A stretch of 62,584 nt of DNA from NCBI RefSeq assembly GCF_040676675.1, contig NZ_JBFAPK010000050.1, forward strand, positions 1 through 62,584, written 5' to 3'. Every line of letters begins with the position of its first letter. Within the stretch, counting starts at the first letter, position 1. The stretch comes from JBFAPK01 sp040676675 (GTDB taxonomy: Bacteria; Actinomycetota; Actinomycetes; Mycobacteriales; Micromonosporaceae). The position numbers were made by a program, and so were the translations under genes. Positions 44,401 to 54,162 of this stretch are shown here, in pieces. A model generated the notes under the pieces. The model did no database searches and was not told where the DNA came from. It was given only the letters and a program-made list of their open reading frames with translations.

Positions 44401-47267
44401 CCGCCGGCCGTGTCACCGGTGGCCTCCCGCTGCACGCCGGGGTCCCCGCCGCCGATGCCGTCCGGCGCCCGGCCGGTGGCGGCGTAGTACTCGGCCTGCT
44501 TGCGCTTGGGCTGCAACTGCTCGATGTCCCGGCCGGTCAGCGGGTGGGCACCGCCGACCCCGCCGTCGTCCGTGTACGTGGCCTCGAAGACCGCGAAGAC
44601 GTCCGCGTCGGCGCCGTGCGACGACGCGAGCGCGGTCTGTACCGTGCCGGAGCAGCCGAAGTGCTCGTCCATCGGGTGGGCGTGCTCGTCGTGGCCGAGG
44701 AAGAACTGGAGCTTCACCCGGTCGCAGTCGATCGTCCCGTCCTCCGGGTCGGTCACCTTGACCGTGTACTTGACCTGGTCACCCCAGTTGAAGAAGCCAC
44801 CGTCCGGCGGGAACTCGATGGTGACCGTCGGCGCCGTGTTGCCGACCGTGATCGGTACGTTGGCGACGGCGGTACGGTCCTTCGGGTTGGTCACGGTCAG
44901 CTGGGCGGTGTAGTTGCCCGGCTCGGTGTAGGTGTGCGTCGGGTTCGGCTCGGTCGAGGTGCCGCCGTCGCCGAACGCCCAGGCGTACCGCAGCACGCCC
45001 CCGTCCGGGTCCCGCGAGCCGGCGCTGGAGAACTGTACGGTCAGCGGCGCCGGGCCGGAGGTGGGCTCGCCCGCCGCCACGGCGATCGGCGCCCGGTCAC
45101 CGGCCACGTAGTCGATCCGGTAGACGCCGGAGTCGTCGTTGTTGCCGCCGAAGCCGGTGCCCCACTCGATCAGGTAGAGCGCGCCGTCCGGGCCGAACTC
45201 GAAGTCCATCGGCCGGATCAGCGACATCCCGGTCAGCAACTGGTTGATGTCGACCAGCGAGCGGCCGTCCGGGGTGAGCTGGAAGGTGTACATCTTCGAC
45301 TGGTTCCACTCGCCGAAGAGCGCCTTCCCGTCGTAGTACGCCGGCCACTTGCGGTCCGAGGCCAGCTCCGGGTCGAAGCGGTAGACCGGGCCGGCCATCG
45401 GCGCGCCACCGCCGCCGATCTCGGGGAAGAGCGGGTTGCCGCTGTAGTCGTAGTCGACGGTGGCGGGAATCGCCGGCGGCAGGTTGGTCAGGCCGGTGTT
45501 GTTGGGCGAGTCGTTCACCGGGGCGGCGCAGTCGAACTTCGGCCCGCTCGGCCCGGAGGGGAACTGGTAGTCGTTGTAGGCGTAGTTGGCACCGTGGCAG
45601 TACGGCCAGCCGTAGTTGCCGGCCTGGGCGACGATGTTCCACTCGACCGTGCCCTCGGGGCCACGGTTCGGGTTGACCGCCCCGGCGTCCGGGCCGTAGT
45701 CGGCCACGTAGAGGGTGTTGGTCTTCTTGTCGACGCCGATCCGGAACGGGTTGCGGAAGCCCATCCCGTAGATCTCGGGGCGCGTCTTGGCGGTACCGGG
45801 CGGGAAGAGGTTGCCGCTCGGGATCGTGTACGTGCCGTCGTCCTCGGGGTGGATCCGCAGCACCTTGCCGCGCAGGTCGTTGGTGTTGCCGGCGCTGCGC
45901 TGGGCGTCGTAGTCCTGCCGGCCCGGCCGCTCGTCGATCGGGTTGAAGCCGTCCGACTCGAACGGGTTGGTGTTGTCGCCGACGGCCAGGTACAGGTTGC
46001 CGGCGCTGTCGAAGGTGATGCTGCCGCCCGCGTGGCAGCAGGTGTTGCGTTGGGTGTCGACCTGCAGCAGGATCTTCTCGCTGGCCAGGTCGACCGTGTC
46101 GCCGGTGACCGTGAAGCGGGACAGGTAGTTGCGCGGTCCGCCGCCGTTCGGCGCGTAGTAGACGTAGAGCCACCTGTTGCTGGCGAAGTCCGGGTCGAGC
46201 CGGATGCCGAGCAGGCCGTCCTCGTTGCCGGTGAAGACGTTCAGCGTGGCCGCGGTGACCGTGGTGCCGGTGTCCGGCTTGACGATCTGGATCCGGCCGT
46301 CCCGCTCGACGTAGAAGACCCGGCCGTCGGCGGCGACGTCGAGTTCCATCGGGTTGTTGGTGTTGGTGTCCAGCGACACCTTCTCGAAGCTGCTGGTCAG
46401 GCCGGCGCTGCAGTCGGCGTCCACGACGCCCGCGGCGGTCTGGATGCCGCCGAGCAGGTGCGCCCGGAACTCCGGTTCGGCGTACGACTCGATGGTGTGG
46501 CCGCCGCCGGTGTACCAGGCCCGCCCGCCGTCGTAGTCGTGGCACCAGGCGGTCGGGTGGTCGGCGCCCATCGCCCCGGCGCCCGGCGCGTAGCTGGTCT
46601 CGTCGAGGCTGGCCAGCACGTGCACCTTGCCGCGCGGGTTGGTCTGGAAGTTGTACCACTCGTCGAAGCGCGACCACTCGTCCGGCAGGTGTGCCGTGGA
46701 CGGGTGCGCGTGGTCCTCGACCTTGACGGTGGCCTGCTGCTGCGCCGGGTGCGACGCGAAGTACGCGCCGACCAGGTCGCCGTACCAGGGCCAGTTGTAC
46801 TCGGTGTCGGAGGCGGCGTGGACGCCGGCGTACCCGCCACCGGCCCGGACGTACCGCTCGAAGGCCGCCTGCTGGTCGGCGTCGAGTACGTCACCGGTGG
46901 TGGAGAGCCAGATGACCGCCTTGTACCTGGCGAGGTTGGCGTCGTTGAACGCCGTGGCGTCCTCGGTCGCGTCGACGGTGAACCCGTTCTCCTCGCCGAG
47001 CTGGCGGATCGTGGCGATGCCGGCCGGGATCGAGTCGTGCCGGAAACCCGCCGTCTTGGAGAAGACGAGCACCGAGTAGGGATCGGCCTGCGCCTTGGTC
47101 GCCCGGTCGGGGGCGCGCTCGGCCCGCGCGGCCGAGGGGGCTGCGGTCGCGGCGGTCGGGGCGGCGAACAGGGCGGCCGTCGTCGAGCCGAGCGCGACGG
47201 CCAGGGCCAGTGCGGCGTGCGTGAGGGCCCCGCCGCGCGGTGCGCGGCGTCGGCGAGATCTGGACAA
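41415..47267 (-). CDS. Giant secreted ThuA / sugar dehydrogenase / PKD / CBM protein
   Basis: 1950 residues, secreted. In order, by approximate residue: signal peptide (1-45); ThuA-like domain (60-275, VLVFSKTAGFRHDSIP); glucose/sorbosone-dehydrogenase-type beta-propeller, PQQ-dependent in known members (290-720, HAGGSITFD and GNYGWPYCHG); PKD (720-815, WAFGDGG); CBM6-like (920-1065); PKD (1075-1155, WDFGDGG); two DUF1349/concanavalin-like domains (1160-1355, 1365-1560); two to three OmpL47-like Ig repeats (1565-1825); and a helical FIMAH-like domain (1834-1920). The start is TTG 47267 with AAGGAG upstream, which places the signal peptide at the N-terminus; the frame is open to 47426. It probably oxidises or binds polysaccharide-derived sugars outside the cell. 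Confidence 0.9.
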   Translation of the reverse strand: MSRSRRRRAPRGGALTHAALALAVALGSTTAALFAAPTAATAAPSAARAERAPDRATKAQADPYSVLVFSKTAGFRHDSIPAGIATIRQLGEENGFTVDATEDATAFNDANLARYKAVIWLSTTGDVLDADQQAAFERYVRAGGGYAGVHAASDTEYNWPWYGDLVGAYFASHPAQQQATVKVEDHAHPSTAHLPDEWSRFDEWYNFQTNPRGKVHVLASLDETSYAPGAGAMGADHPTAWCHDYDGGRAWYTGGGHTIESYAEPEFRAHLLGGIQTAAGVVDADCSAGLTSSFEKVSLDTNTNNPMELDVAADGRVFYVERDGRIQIVKPDTGTTVTAATLNVFTGNEDGLLGIRLDPDFASNRWLYVYYAPNGGGPRNYLSRFTVTGDTVDLASEKILLQVDTQRNTCCHAGGSITFDSAGNLYLAVGDNTNPFESDGFNPIDERPGRQDYDAQRSAGNTNDLRGKVLRIHPEDDGTYTIPSGNLFPPGTAKTRPEIYGMGFRNPFRIGVDKKTNTLYVADYGPDAGAVNPNRGPEGTVEWNIVAQAGNYGWPYCHGANYAYNDYQFPSGPSGPKFDCAAPVNDSPNNTGLTNLPPAIPATVDYDYSGNPLFPEIGGGGAPMAGPVYRFDPELASDRKWPAYYDGKALFGEWNQSKMYTFQLTPDGRSLVDINQLLTGMSLIRPMDFEFGPDGALYLIEWGTGFGGNNDDSGVYRIDYVAGDRAPIAVAAGEPTSGPAPLTVQFSSAGSRDPDGGVLRYAWAFGDGGTSTEPNPTHTYTEPGNYTAQLTVTNPKDRTAVANVPITVGNTAPTVTIEFPPDGGFFNWGDQVKYTVKVTDPEDGTIDCDRVKLQFFLGHDEHAHPMDEHFGCSGTVQTALASSHGADADVFAVFEATYTDDGGVGGAHPLTGRDIEQLQPKRKQAEYYAATGRAPDGIGGGDPGVQREATGDTAGGFQNIGFIEDGDYWTFAPANLTGIDSLRFRAASATTGGRIEVRTGAVDGPVIATATVPGTGDWQTYTDVTVDLTTPSTGSGTLFFVARNPVGSTGQGSFLNVNWVDFLGRGVTENSPPVVTATATPTTGTAPLAVTFTGTATDGDGDTPLTYAWDFGDGGTANTLEARHTYTAPGTFTATLTVTDARGAKSYATAQVRVEAPNTSCFGARSDDFTGTILDRQRWSTVVRENQLYSVRDGALVLPTSVGDLYGTRNDATNLVLQPAPGGAWQATTKVTLPTTADYQQAGLLVYGDDENYAKLDLLHSGSRRIEFIRETAGTPRNEGADSAAAPAGDSVYLRLTSDGSNLSAAFSADGQTFTPVGRAAALAGIVNPKVGLFALNGGTTAPVVDATFDWFQVSPDAPAEAVEPSDEFTGTALDKCRWDAIVREDATGYRLSDGALHVDVPNGDIYGTGNSGPKNFILQTAPTGDWTLETKVDGSLLNEQYQQAGLIVYADDDNYLKFDFIADNTVGQPVSRRIEFRSEIAGAVQNPQPQAQNLTSAVWLLRLARTGDVYTASYSADGVTWTALEPLTNAAVGATPKVGLFTLGASQTASKTASFDYFRLTGAASDTVAPVTAAAISGTPAGGWYTGPVTVTLTATDNEGGSGVDRTEYQLDAASGWTPYTGPVAVSGDGAHQLRFRTVDKAGNVEATKTTDVKIDGTAPVSTASFAPANDGGWHAGKVPVTLAATDAGSGVAKIEWSLDGGAWTPYTEPVDVAGDGQHELLYRATDTAGNVETLKSALLRIDGTNPTLLVSGLADGQLYGDSQDVRVSWQAADTTSGIASTVGTLDGRAYANGTLQAMYELPLGLHELTVTATDKAGNRTTSSVRFFVTTSFRDMQNLLDRFKATGRLSANAHKQLSAKLSDARLAEAKGKDEQAIKHLNAFRALASDARLIGEAEVRDTLVRDADAMVVRLGGQPGAAAVKANDGRTLKGTGRLDPDPTRIPRGGRL

Positions 47268-47681
47268 GTTGGATCTCCTTCGTCCGGAGCGGACAGGTTC
47301 GTCCGGGGTGGACAGCGGAAATCCCGGGTCGGCTCGCCGAAGACCGTCCCGGGCCTGGGCCGCGTCCCGCCGGTCGTGGCGGAACGCGGGGTGGGGCTTC
47401 CGCGACAGGACTGGCGGCCCTGGCACGGTCGCGACTAGCTGGTGGACCGGTGTGCCGGAACCGGACCATCAAATTTTGCTCTGTCGATGAACAAATTAAT
47501 GCCGGAAGATCGGTGGCCGGCAATACGACGACAAGACAAATCAGGTAACGGTTGGGTAACCGAGGGAGATCGATCCGGATAGGAGGGACAAATCCCCCGG
47601 TACCTGCCGCCCGGCGGTCGGGGCGGCGTAACTCGTCGTTCTCCGCGTCGCAACGTGATGTAACTCCCTGCGGGCCGCCCC

Positions 47682-47711
47682 TTGGCGGATCGGGGGATCG
47701 CGTCGTAACGT
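47682..47711 (+). promoter_or_regulatory. Probable thiamine operon promoter
   Basis: TTGGCG (47682-47687), an 18-nt spacer and TAACGT (47706-47711) lie just before the TPP aptamer, so the transcript would begin near 47718. The rest of the divergent gap (47268-47681) has an unusually AT-rich patch at 47466-47510 that may hold the promoter of the large minus-strand gene, but no box there is clear. Confidence 0.5.
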
Positions 47712-47721
47712 GGCAGGCACG

Positions 47722-47812
47722 TAACCCACGGGAGTCCGGTGCACCGGGCTGAGAGGGGGGCTGCAGCCCCCGACCGTCGAACCTGATCCGGATCATGCCG
47801 GCGCAGGGAGGA
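47722..47812 (+). ncRNA. TPP riboswitch (THI element)
   Basis: The hallmark segments are in order: CTGAGA (47749-47754), a variable GC stem, ACCTGATC (47781-47788), then ATGCCGGCGCAGGGA (47795-47809). The aptamer runs straight into GGAGGAG (47807-47813), the ribosome site of thiE, with ATG 7 nt further. TPP binding therefore most likely blocks translation initiation rather than forming a terminator. Confidence 0.92.
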
Positions 47813-47820
47813 GAGTTGCC

Positions 47821-48486
47821 ATGCCATCCCTGGCACGACTGCATCTCATCACCGACACCCGGCCCGGCCGGGACCCGCTCGGCGTCGTCCGCGCGGCGCT
47901 CTCGGTGGCCGGACCCGAGCTGCTCGTACAGGTCCGGGTCGAGGACTCCGCCAGCGACCGCGAGGCGTACGAGCTGGCCCGGCACGTCGTCGAGCTGTGC
48001 GCCCCCGTCGGGGCGACGTGCCTGGTCAACGACCGGTTGCACGTCGCGCTCGCGGTCGGCGCGGCGGGCGGCCACGTCGGCGCGCTCGACCTGCCGGTGG
48101 CCGCCGCCCGGCGGGTGCTCGGCCCCGGGGCGCTGCTCGGCGCCACCGCCCGCGCGCCGGAGCCGGCGCTGGCCGCGGTCGCCGACGGCGCCGGCTACCT
48201 CGGCGTCGGGCCCTGCTTCGACACCAGCACCAAGGACGGGCTGCCGGACCCGATCGGGCCGCCCGGGATCGCGCGGGTGGTCGCCGCGGTCGGCGTACCG
48301 GTCATCGCCATCGGCGGGGTGACCGCCCGGCGGGTGCCCGAGCTGCTGGCCGCCGGGGCGTACGGGGTGGCGGTGGTCGGCGCGGTCTCCGCCGCGGCCG
48401 ACCCGGCCCGGGCCACCGCCGAACTGCTCGCGGCGCTGCCCCGTGAGGCGGCGCCGGCCCACCAGGGCACCCGGGGCCCGCGGTGA
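47821..48486 (+). CDS. thiE: Thiamine phosphate synthase
   Basis: 221 residues. Joins HMP pyrophosphate and thiazole phosphate to give thiamine phosphate. TIM barrel with VNDRL (Asn-Asp pair), HVGALD (the Asp is kept), FDTSTKDG and VIAIGGVT. The canonical QxREK stretch reads QVRVED, so the lysine that binds pyrophosphate in Bacillus ThiE is replaced. First gene under the riboswitch. The stop overlaps thiO (GTGA). A second, TenI-like paralogue lies downstream. Confidence 0.88.
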   Translation: MPSLARLHLITDTRPGRDPLGVVRAALSVAGPELLVQVRVEDSASDREAYELARHVVELCAPVGATCLVNDRLHVALAVGAAGGHVGALDLPVAAARRVLGPGALLGATARAPEPALAAVADGAGYLGVGPCFDTSTKDGLPDPIGPPGIARVVAAVGVPVIAIGGVTARRVPELLAAGAYGVAVVGAVSAAADPARATAELLAALPREAAPAHQGTRGPR

Positions 48487-49739
48487 CGGCCCGGCGGCCG
48501 GACGTCGCGGTGGTCGGTGGCGGCCCGATCGGGCTGGCCGTCGCGTGGCGGTGCGCGGCGCGCGGGCTGCGGGTGACCGTGTACGACCCGGCGCCGGGCT
48601 CCGGTGCGGTGGCGGTCGCCGCCGGCATGCTCGCCCCGGTCGGCGAGGCGTACTTCGGCGAGGAGGAGCTGACCCGCCTCCAGGTGGACTCCGCGGCCCG
48701 CTGGCCCGGCTTCGCGGCCGAACTCGCCGACCTCTCCGGCCTGGACTGCGGCTACCGCACCGACGGGACGCTGGTGGTCGGGCTCACCCGCGACGACGTC
48801 GCCGAGGCGAGCCGGCTCTGGACGTACCAGGGGGAACTCGGGCTGCCGATCACCCCGTTGCGCGCGGGGGAGCTGCGCGAACGCGAGCCGCTGCTCTCGC
48901 CCCGGGTGCGCGGCGGGGCGCACGCGCCCGACGACCACCAGGTCGACCCGCGCCGGCTGGTCGCCGCGCTGCTCACCGCCGTACGCCGGGTCGGGGTCGA
49001 GGTCGTGCCGACCCGGGTACGCCGCCTGTCCGACGTGGACGCCGGCGTGGTGGTGGTCGCCGCCGGCTGCCAGGCCGCCGAACTGGCGGGGCTGCCGATC
49101 CGCCCGGTCAAGGGGCAGGTGCTGCGGCTGCGCGCGCCCGGCGAGGCCGCCCCCGGGTTCCGGCACGTGATCCGCGGGTACGCCGACGGCCGCTCGGCCT
49201 ACCTGGTGCCGCGTACCGACGGCGAGGTGGTGGTCGGCGCGACCGTCGAGGAGCGCGTGGACCGGTCGGTGACCGCCGGGGCGGTGTCGGAACTGCTGCG
49301 CGCGGCGGTCGACCTGATCCCGGAGATCGCCGAGTACCACCTGGTCGAGGCGTCCGCCGGGCTGCGCCCCGGTACGCCGGACAACGCCCCGATCCTCGGC
49401 GCGCTGCCCGACCGGCCCGGGGTCGTCGCGGCCACCGGTCACTACCGGCACGGCGTCCTGCTGACGCCGGTCACCGCCGACCTCCTCGCCGAGCTGATCG
49501 CCACCGGCGTACCCGCGCCGGGGCTGGCGCCGTTCGCGCCGGACCGGTTCGGTCCGCCCGGCGCGGCGCCGGGCGAGCAAGCGGAGCGCTCAGGGCGCCC
49601 GGTGCGGTCCGAGCGCCCGGGGCGGTCCGAGCGCCCGGTGCCGTCCGAGCGCCCGGGGCGGTCCGGGCGGCCGAACGGCACCGAGAGCCCGGGGGCGGGC
49701 CGGGGCGAGGTCGGTTCGCTGCCGAACAACGAGAAATGA
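48483..49739 (+). CDS. thiO: Glycine oxidase ThiO
   Basis: 418 residues. FAD enzyme that oxidises glycine to iminoglycine (dehydroglycine) for thiazole synthesis under aerobic conditions. The Rossmann motif VVGGGPIGLAVA is at 10-21. GAVAVAAGMLAPVGEA and the C-terminal FAD-binding ATGHYRHGVLL are typical. After about 350 residues comes a hydrophilic tail with six-residue repeats (SERPGR). GTG 48483 overlaps the thiE stop, and its own stop overlaps thiS (ATGA). Confidence 0.92.
   Translation: MTARRPDVAVVGGGPIGLAVAWRCAARGLRVTVYDPAPGSGAVAVAAGMLAPVGEAYFGEEELTRLQVDSAARWPGFAAELADLSGLDCGYRTDGTLVVGLTRDDVAEASRLWTYQGELGLPITPLRAGELREREPLLSPRVRGGAHAPDDHQVDPRRLVAALLTAVRRVGVEVVPTRVRRLSDVDAGVVVVAAGCQAAELAGLPIRPVKGQVLRLRAPGEAAPGFRHVIRGYADGRSAYLVPRTDGEVVVGATVEERVDRSVTAGAVSELLRAAVDLIPEIAEYHLVEASAGLRPGTPDNAPILGALPDRPGVVAATGHYRHGVLLTPVTADLLAELIATGVPAPGLAPFAPDRFGPPGAAPGEQAERSGRPVRSERPGRSERPVPSERPGRSGRPNGTESPGAGRGEVGSLPNNEK
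49586..49672 (+). repeat. 18-bp tandem repeat in the thiO tail
   Basis: About 4.5 units of 18 bp start at 49586, 49604, 49622, 49640 and 49658. They encode VRSERP, GRSERP, VPSERP and GRSGRP. The unit keeps the frame, so the tail can lengthen without damage to the enzyme domain. Confidence 0.8.
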
Positions 49740-49948
49740 GGGTCGGAGTGAGGTTGACGGTGAATGGGGTGGGTCGGACGCTCTCCGACCGGGCGACCGT
49801 GGCCGAGCTGGTCGCGGCGGTGACCGCGCAGACCCGCGGCGTGGCGGTCGCGGTCAACGGCGAGGTGGTCCCGCGGGCCGGCTGGCCGGCGACGGTGCTG
49901 CGCGACGGCGACCGGGTCGAGGTGCTGACCGCCTCGCAGGGCGGGTGA
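49736..49948 (+). CDS. thiS: Sulfur carrier protein ThiS
   Basis: 70 residues. Ubiquitin-like carrier whose C-terminal Gly-Gly is adenylated and thiocarboxylated to supply sulfur for the thiazole. It has LTVNGVGRTL, the central VAVAVNGEVVPRAGW and ends in ASQGG. ATG 49736 overlaps the thiO stop (ATGA); GTG 49748 is a shorter option. No thiF adenylating enzyme is in the window. Confidence 0.92.
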   Translation: MRVGVRLTVNGVGRTLSDRATVAELVAAVTAQTRGVAVAVNGEVVPRAGWPATVLRDGDRVEVLTASQGG

Positions 49949-50805
49949 GCGGGGTGGACGCGCCGGCCGGTACCGCCGAGCGGGCGGGCACGCCCGGGAC
50001 GGACGCCGGGACCGGGTCGAGCGCCGAGGACGCCGACCGGTGGGTGCTGGCCGGGCGGACGCTCGGCTCGCGGCTCATCCTCGGTACCGGCGGTGCGGCG
50101 AACCTGCACGTGCTGGAACAGGCGATCCGTGCCTCCGGTACGGCGCTGGTCACGCTCGCGCTGCGCCGGGTCGACGCCGCCGCGACGATGAACGGCGGCC
50201 TGCTCGACCTGCTGGACCGGTGCGGCGTACGGCTGCTGCCGAACACGGCCGGCTGCTATACGGCGACCGAGGCGGTCAAGGTCGCCCACCTGGCCCGGGA
50301 GGCGTTCGGTACCGAGTGGGTGAAGCTGGAGGTGATTGGGGACGAGCGGACGCTGCTCCCCGACGCGGTCGAGCTGCTGAGCGCCGCCGAGCGGCTGGTG
50401 GCCGACGGCTTCACCGTGCTGCCGTACACCACCGACGACCCGATCCTCGCCCGCCGGCTGGTCGACGTCGGCTGCGCCGCGGTGATGCCGGCGGGCGCGC
50501 CGATCGGGTCGGGGCTGGGCATCGGCAACCCCCACCACATCCGGCTGATCCGGCAGAGCGTCGAGGTGCCGGTGATCCTCGACGCGGGCATCGGTACCGC
50601 CTCCGAGGCCGCGCTCGCCATGGAGCTGGGCTGTGACGGGGTGATGGTCGCCAGCGCGGTCACCCGGGCCGCCGACCCGGTCCGGATGGCGACCGCGATG
50701 CGGCACGCCGTCGAGGCGGGCTGGCTCGCGGCCCGGGCGGGCCGGATCCCCCGGCGCTTCCACGCGCTCGCCTCCACCCCGGACGAGGGACGGCCGGAGC
50801 TGTGA
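49945..50805 (+). CDS. thiG: Thiazole synthase
   Basis: 286 residues. Builds the thiazole phosphate ring from deoxyxylulose phosphate, dehydroglycine and ThiS thiocarboxylate. The Schiff-base lysine is in WVKLEVIGD. LPNTAGCYTA, MPAGAPIGSGLG and PVILDAGIGTASEAA are diagnostic. An N-terminal extension of about 35 residues precedes the domain. GTG 49945 overlaps the thiS stop, and its stop overlaps the next gene. Confidence 0.95.
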   Translation: MSGVDAPAGTAERAGTPGTDAGTGSSAEDADRWVLAGRTLGSRLILGTGGAANLHVLEQAIRASGTALVTLALRRVDAAATMNGGLLDLLDRCGVRLLPNTAGCYTATEAVKVAHLAREAFGTEWVKLEVIGDERTLLPDAVELLSAAERLVADGFTVLPYTTDDPILARRLVDVGCAAVMPAGAPIGSGLGIGNPHHIRLIRQSVEVPVILDAGIGTASEAALAMELGCDGVMVASAVTRAADPVRMATAMRHAVEAGWLAARAGRIPRRFHALASTPDEGRPEL

Positions 50806-51586
50806 CCCCCGGCGGTACGGCTCGATCGGCTGATCGGCGCGGCCCGGCCCGACCGGCCGGAACCGGCGAGGTGGCGCGGCCCGCGCCGCCCGAGGGGATC
50901 GTGCTCCTCACCGACCAGCGGCTCGCCAGCCGGCCGCTGCCCGACGTGGTGCGCGCCGCGGTCGACGGCGGGCTGCGCTGGGTGGTGCTGCGGGAGAAGG
51001 AACTGCCCCGGCCGGAGCGGCTGGCGCTGGCCGAGCGGCTGCGCGCGATCCTCGCGCCGGCCGGCGGCACCCTCGTCGTCGCCGGTCCCGACCCGCTCGG
51101 CGGTACGGCCGTGCACCTGCCGGCCGCCGGCCCGTATCCGCCGCCCCGGCTGCGCCTGGTCGGGCGCTCCTGCCACGACCGGGCCGAGCTGGCCCGGCTC
51201 TCCACAGAGGACTATGTGACCCTCTCGCCGGTCTATCCGAGCCGCTCCAAGCCGGGCTACGGGCCACCGCTCGGCCCGTCGGGGCTGGCCGAGCTGGTCC
51301 GCCGTGCCCCGGTGCCGGTGCTCGCCCTAGGCGGCGTCACCGGCCCCCGGCAGGTCGCCGAGTGCCTGGCCGCGGGCGCCACCGGGGTCGCCGTGATGGG
51401 TGCCGTGATGGCCGCCGACGACCCGGCGCGACTGGTCCGCGCGCTGGTCGCGGCGGCGGCCGGCGGCGGCGCGGTCGACCCGGCGATCCCGCGCGACGCG
51501 GACGGCGCGGCGGCGCAGGACGGGATCGGCGTGGCGGCGCACGACACGGACGGCGCGGCGGCGCACGACGGGATCGGGGCGGCGCG

Positions 51587-51590
<4 letters not shown>
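50802..51590 (+). CDS. TenI-like / ThiE-family protein
   Basis: 262 residues, second member of the ThiE/TenI family in this operon. It keeps VVLREKEL, GRSCHDRAEL, YVTLSPVYPSRSKPGYGP and ALGGVT, but lacks the NDR and HLGQxD motifs needed for pyrophosphate and HMP binding in ThiE. The SCH position matches the catalytic His of Bacillus TenI, which aromatises the thiazole product. Its place beside thiO-thiS-thiG also matches tenI. I favour thiazole tautomerase over thiamine phosphate synthase. The N-terminal 30 and C-terminal ~45 residues are low-complexity. GTG 50802. Confidence 0.8.
51500..51570 (+). repeat. 48-bp direct repeat at the tenI-like 3' end
   Basis: An 18-nt core is found exactly at 51500-51517 and 51548-51565, a 48-bp period, and similar sequence continues past each copy. 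It encodes DGAAAQDGIG and DGAAAHDGIG, a Gly/Ala/Asp tail outside the enzyme fold. Confidence 0.7.
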
Positions 51591-52423
<833 letters not shown>

Positions 52424-52478
52424 GCTGTTCGGTCCGGTCGACCAACCTGGTCCGGCCGATCTATGAGGAGGCGCTCGT

Positions 52479-54071
<1,593 letters not shown>

Positions 54072-54113
54072 CCGGTCGTTGGCCCCGGCCCGTCGTGGGC
54101 CGGGCGGTTGGTG

Positions 54114-54152
54114 CCCGAGCGGTCCGCGTCCGGTGGACGTGGTCCGCTCGGG
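54114..54152. terminator. Bidirectional terminator after thiC
   Basis: An 18-bp stem (54114-54131 with 54135-54152) has one mismatch and one G-T pair and a 3-nt loop. A smaller perfect 8-bp hairpin (54084-54091 with 54097-54104) precedes it. They lie between thiC and the convergent minus-strand gene. Confidence 0.7.
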
Positions 54153-54162
54153 GCAGCCCTCG

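Noticed and set aside
40929..47438. 2169-codon plus-strand open frame opposite the large secreted protein
   Set aside because: Composition is that of a GC-shadow (Arg/Gly/Val-rich without domains), while the minus strand has a signal peptide and recognisable domains.
47466..47510. Possible operator in the AT-rich patch upstream of the large secreted gene
   Set aside because: The arms AATTTTG and CAAATT are only loosely symmetrical, so a defined site is not supported.
52424..52478. Possible second TPP riboswitch before thiC
   Set aside because: The gap is only 55 nt and lacks CTGAGA and ACCTGAT; just a GAGGAGG ribosome site is present.
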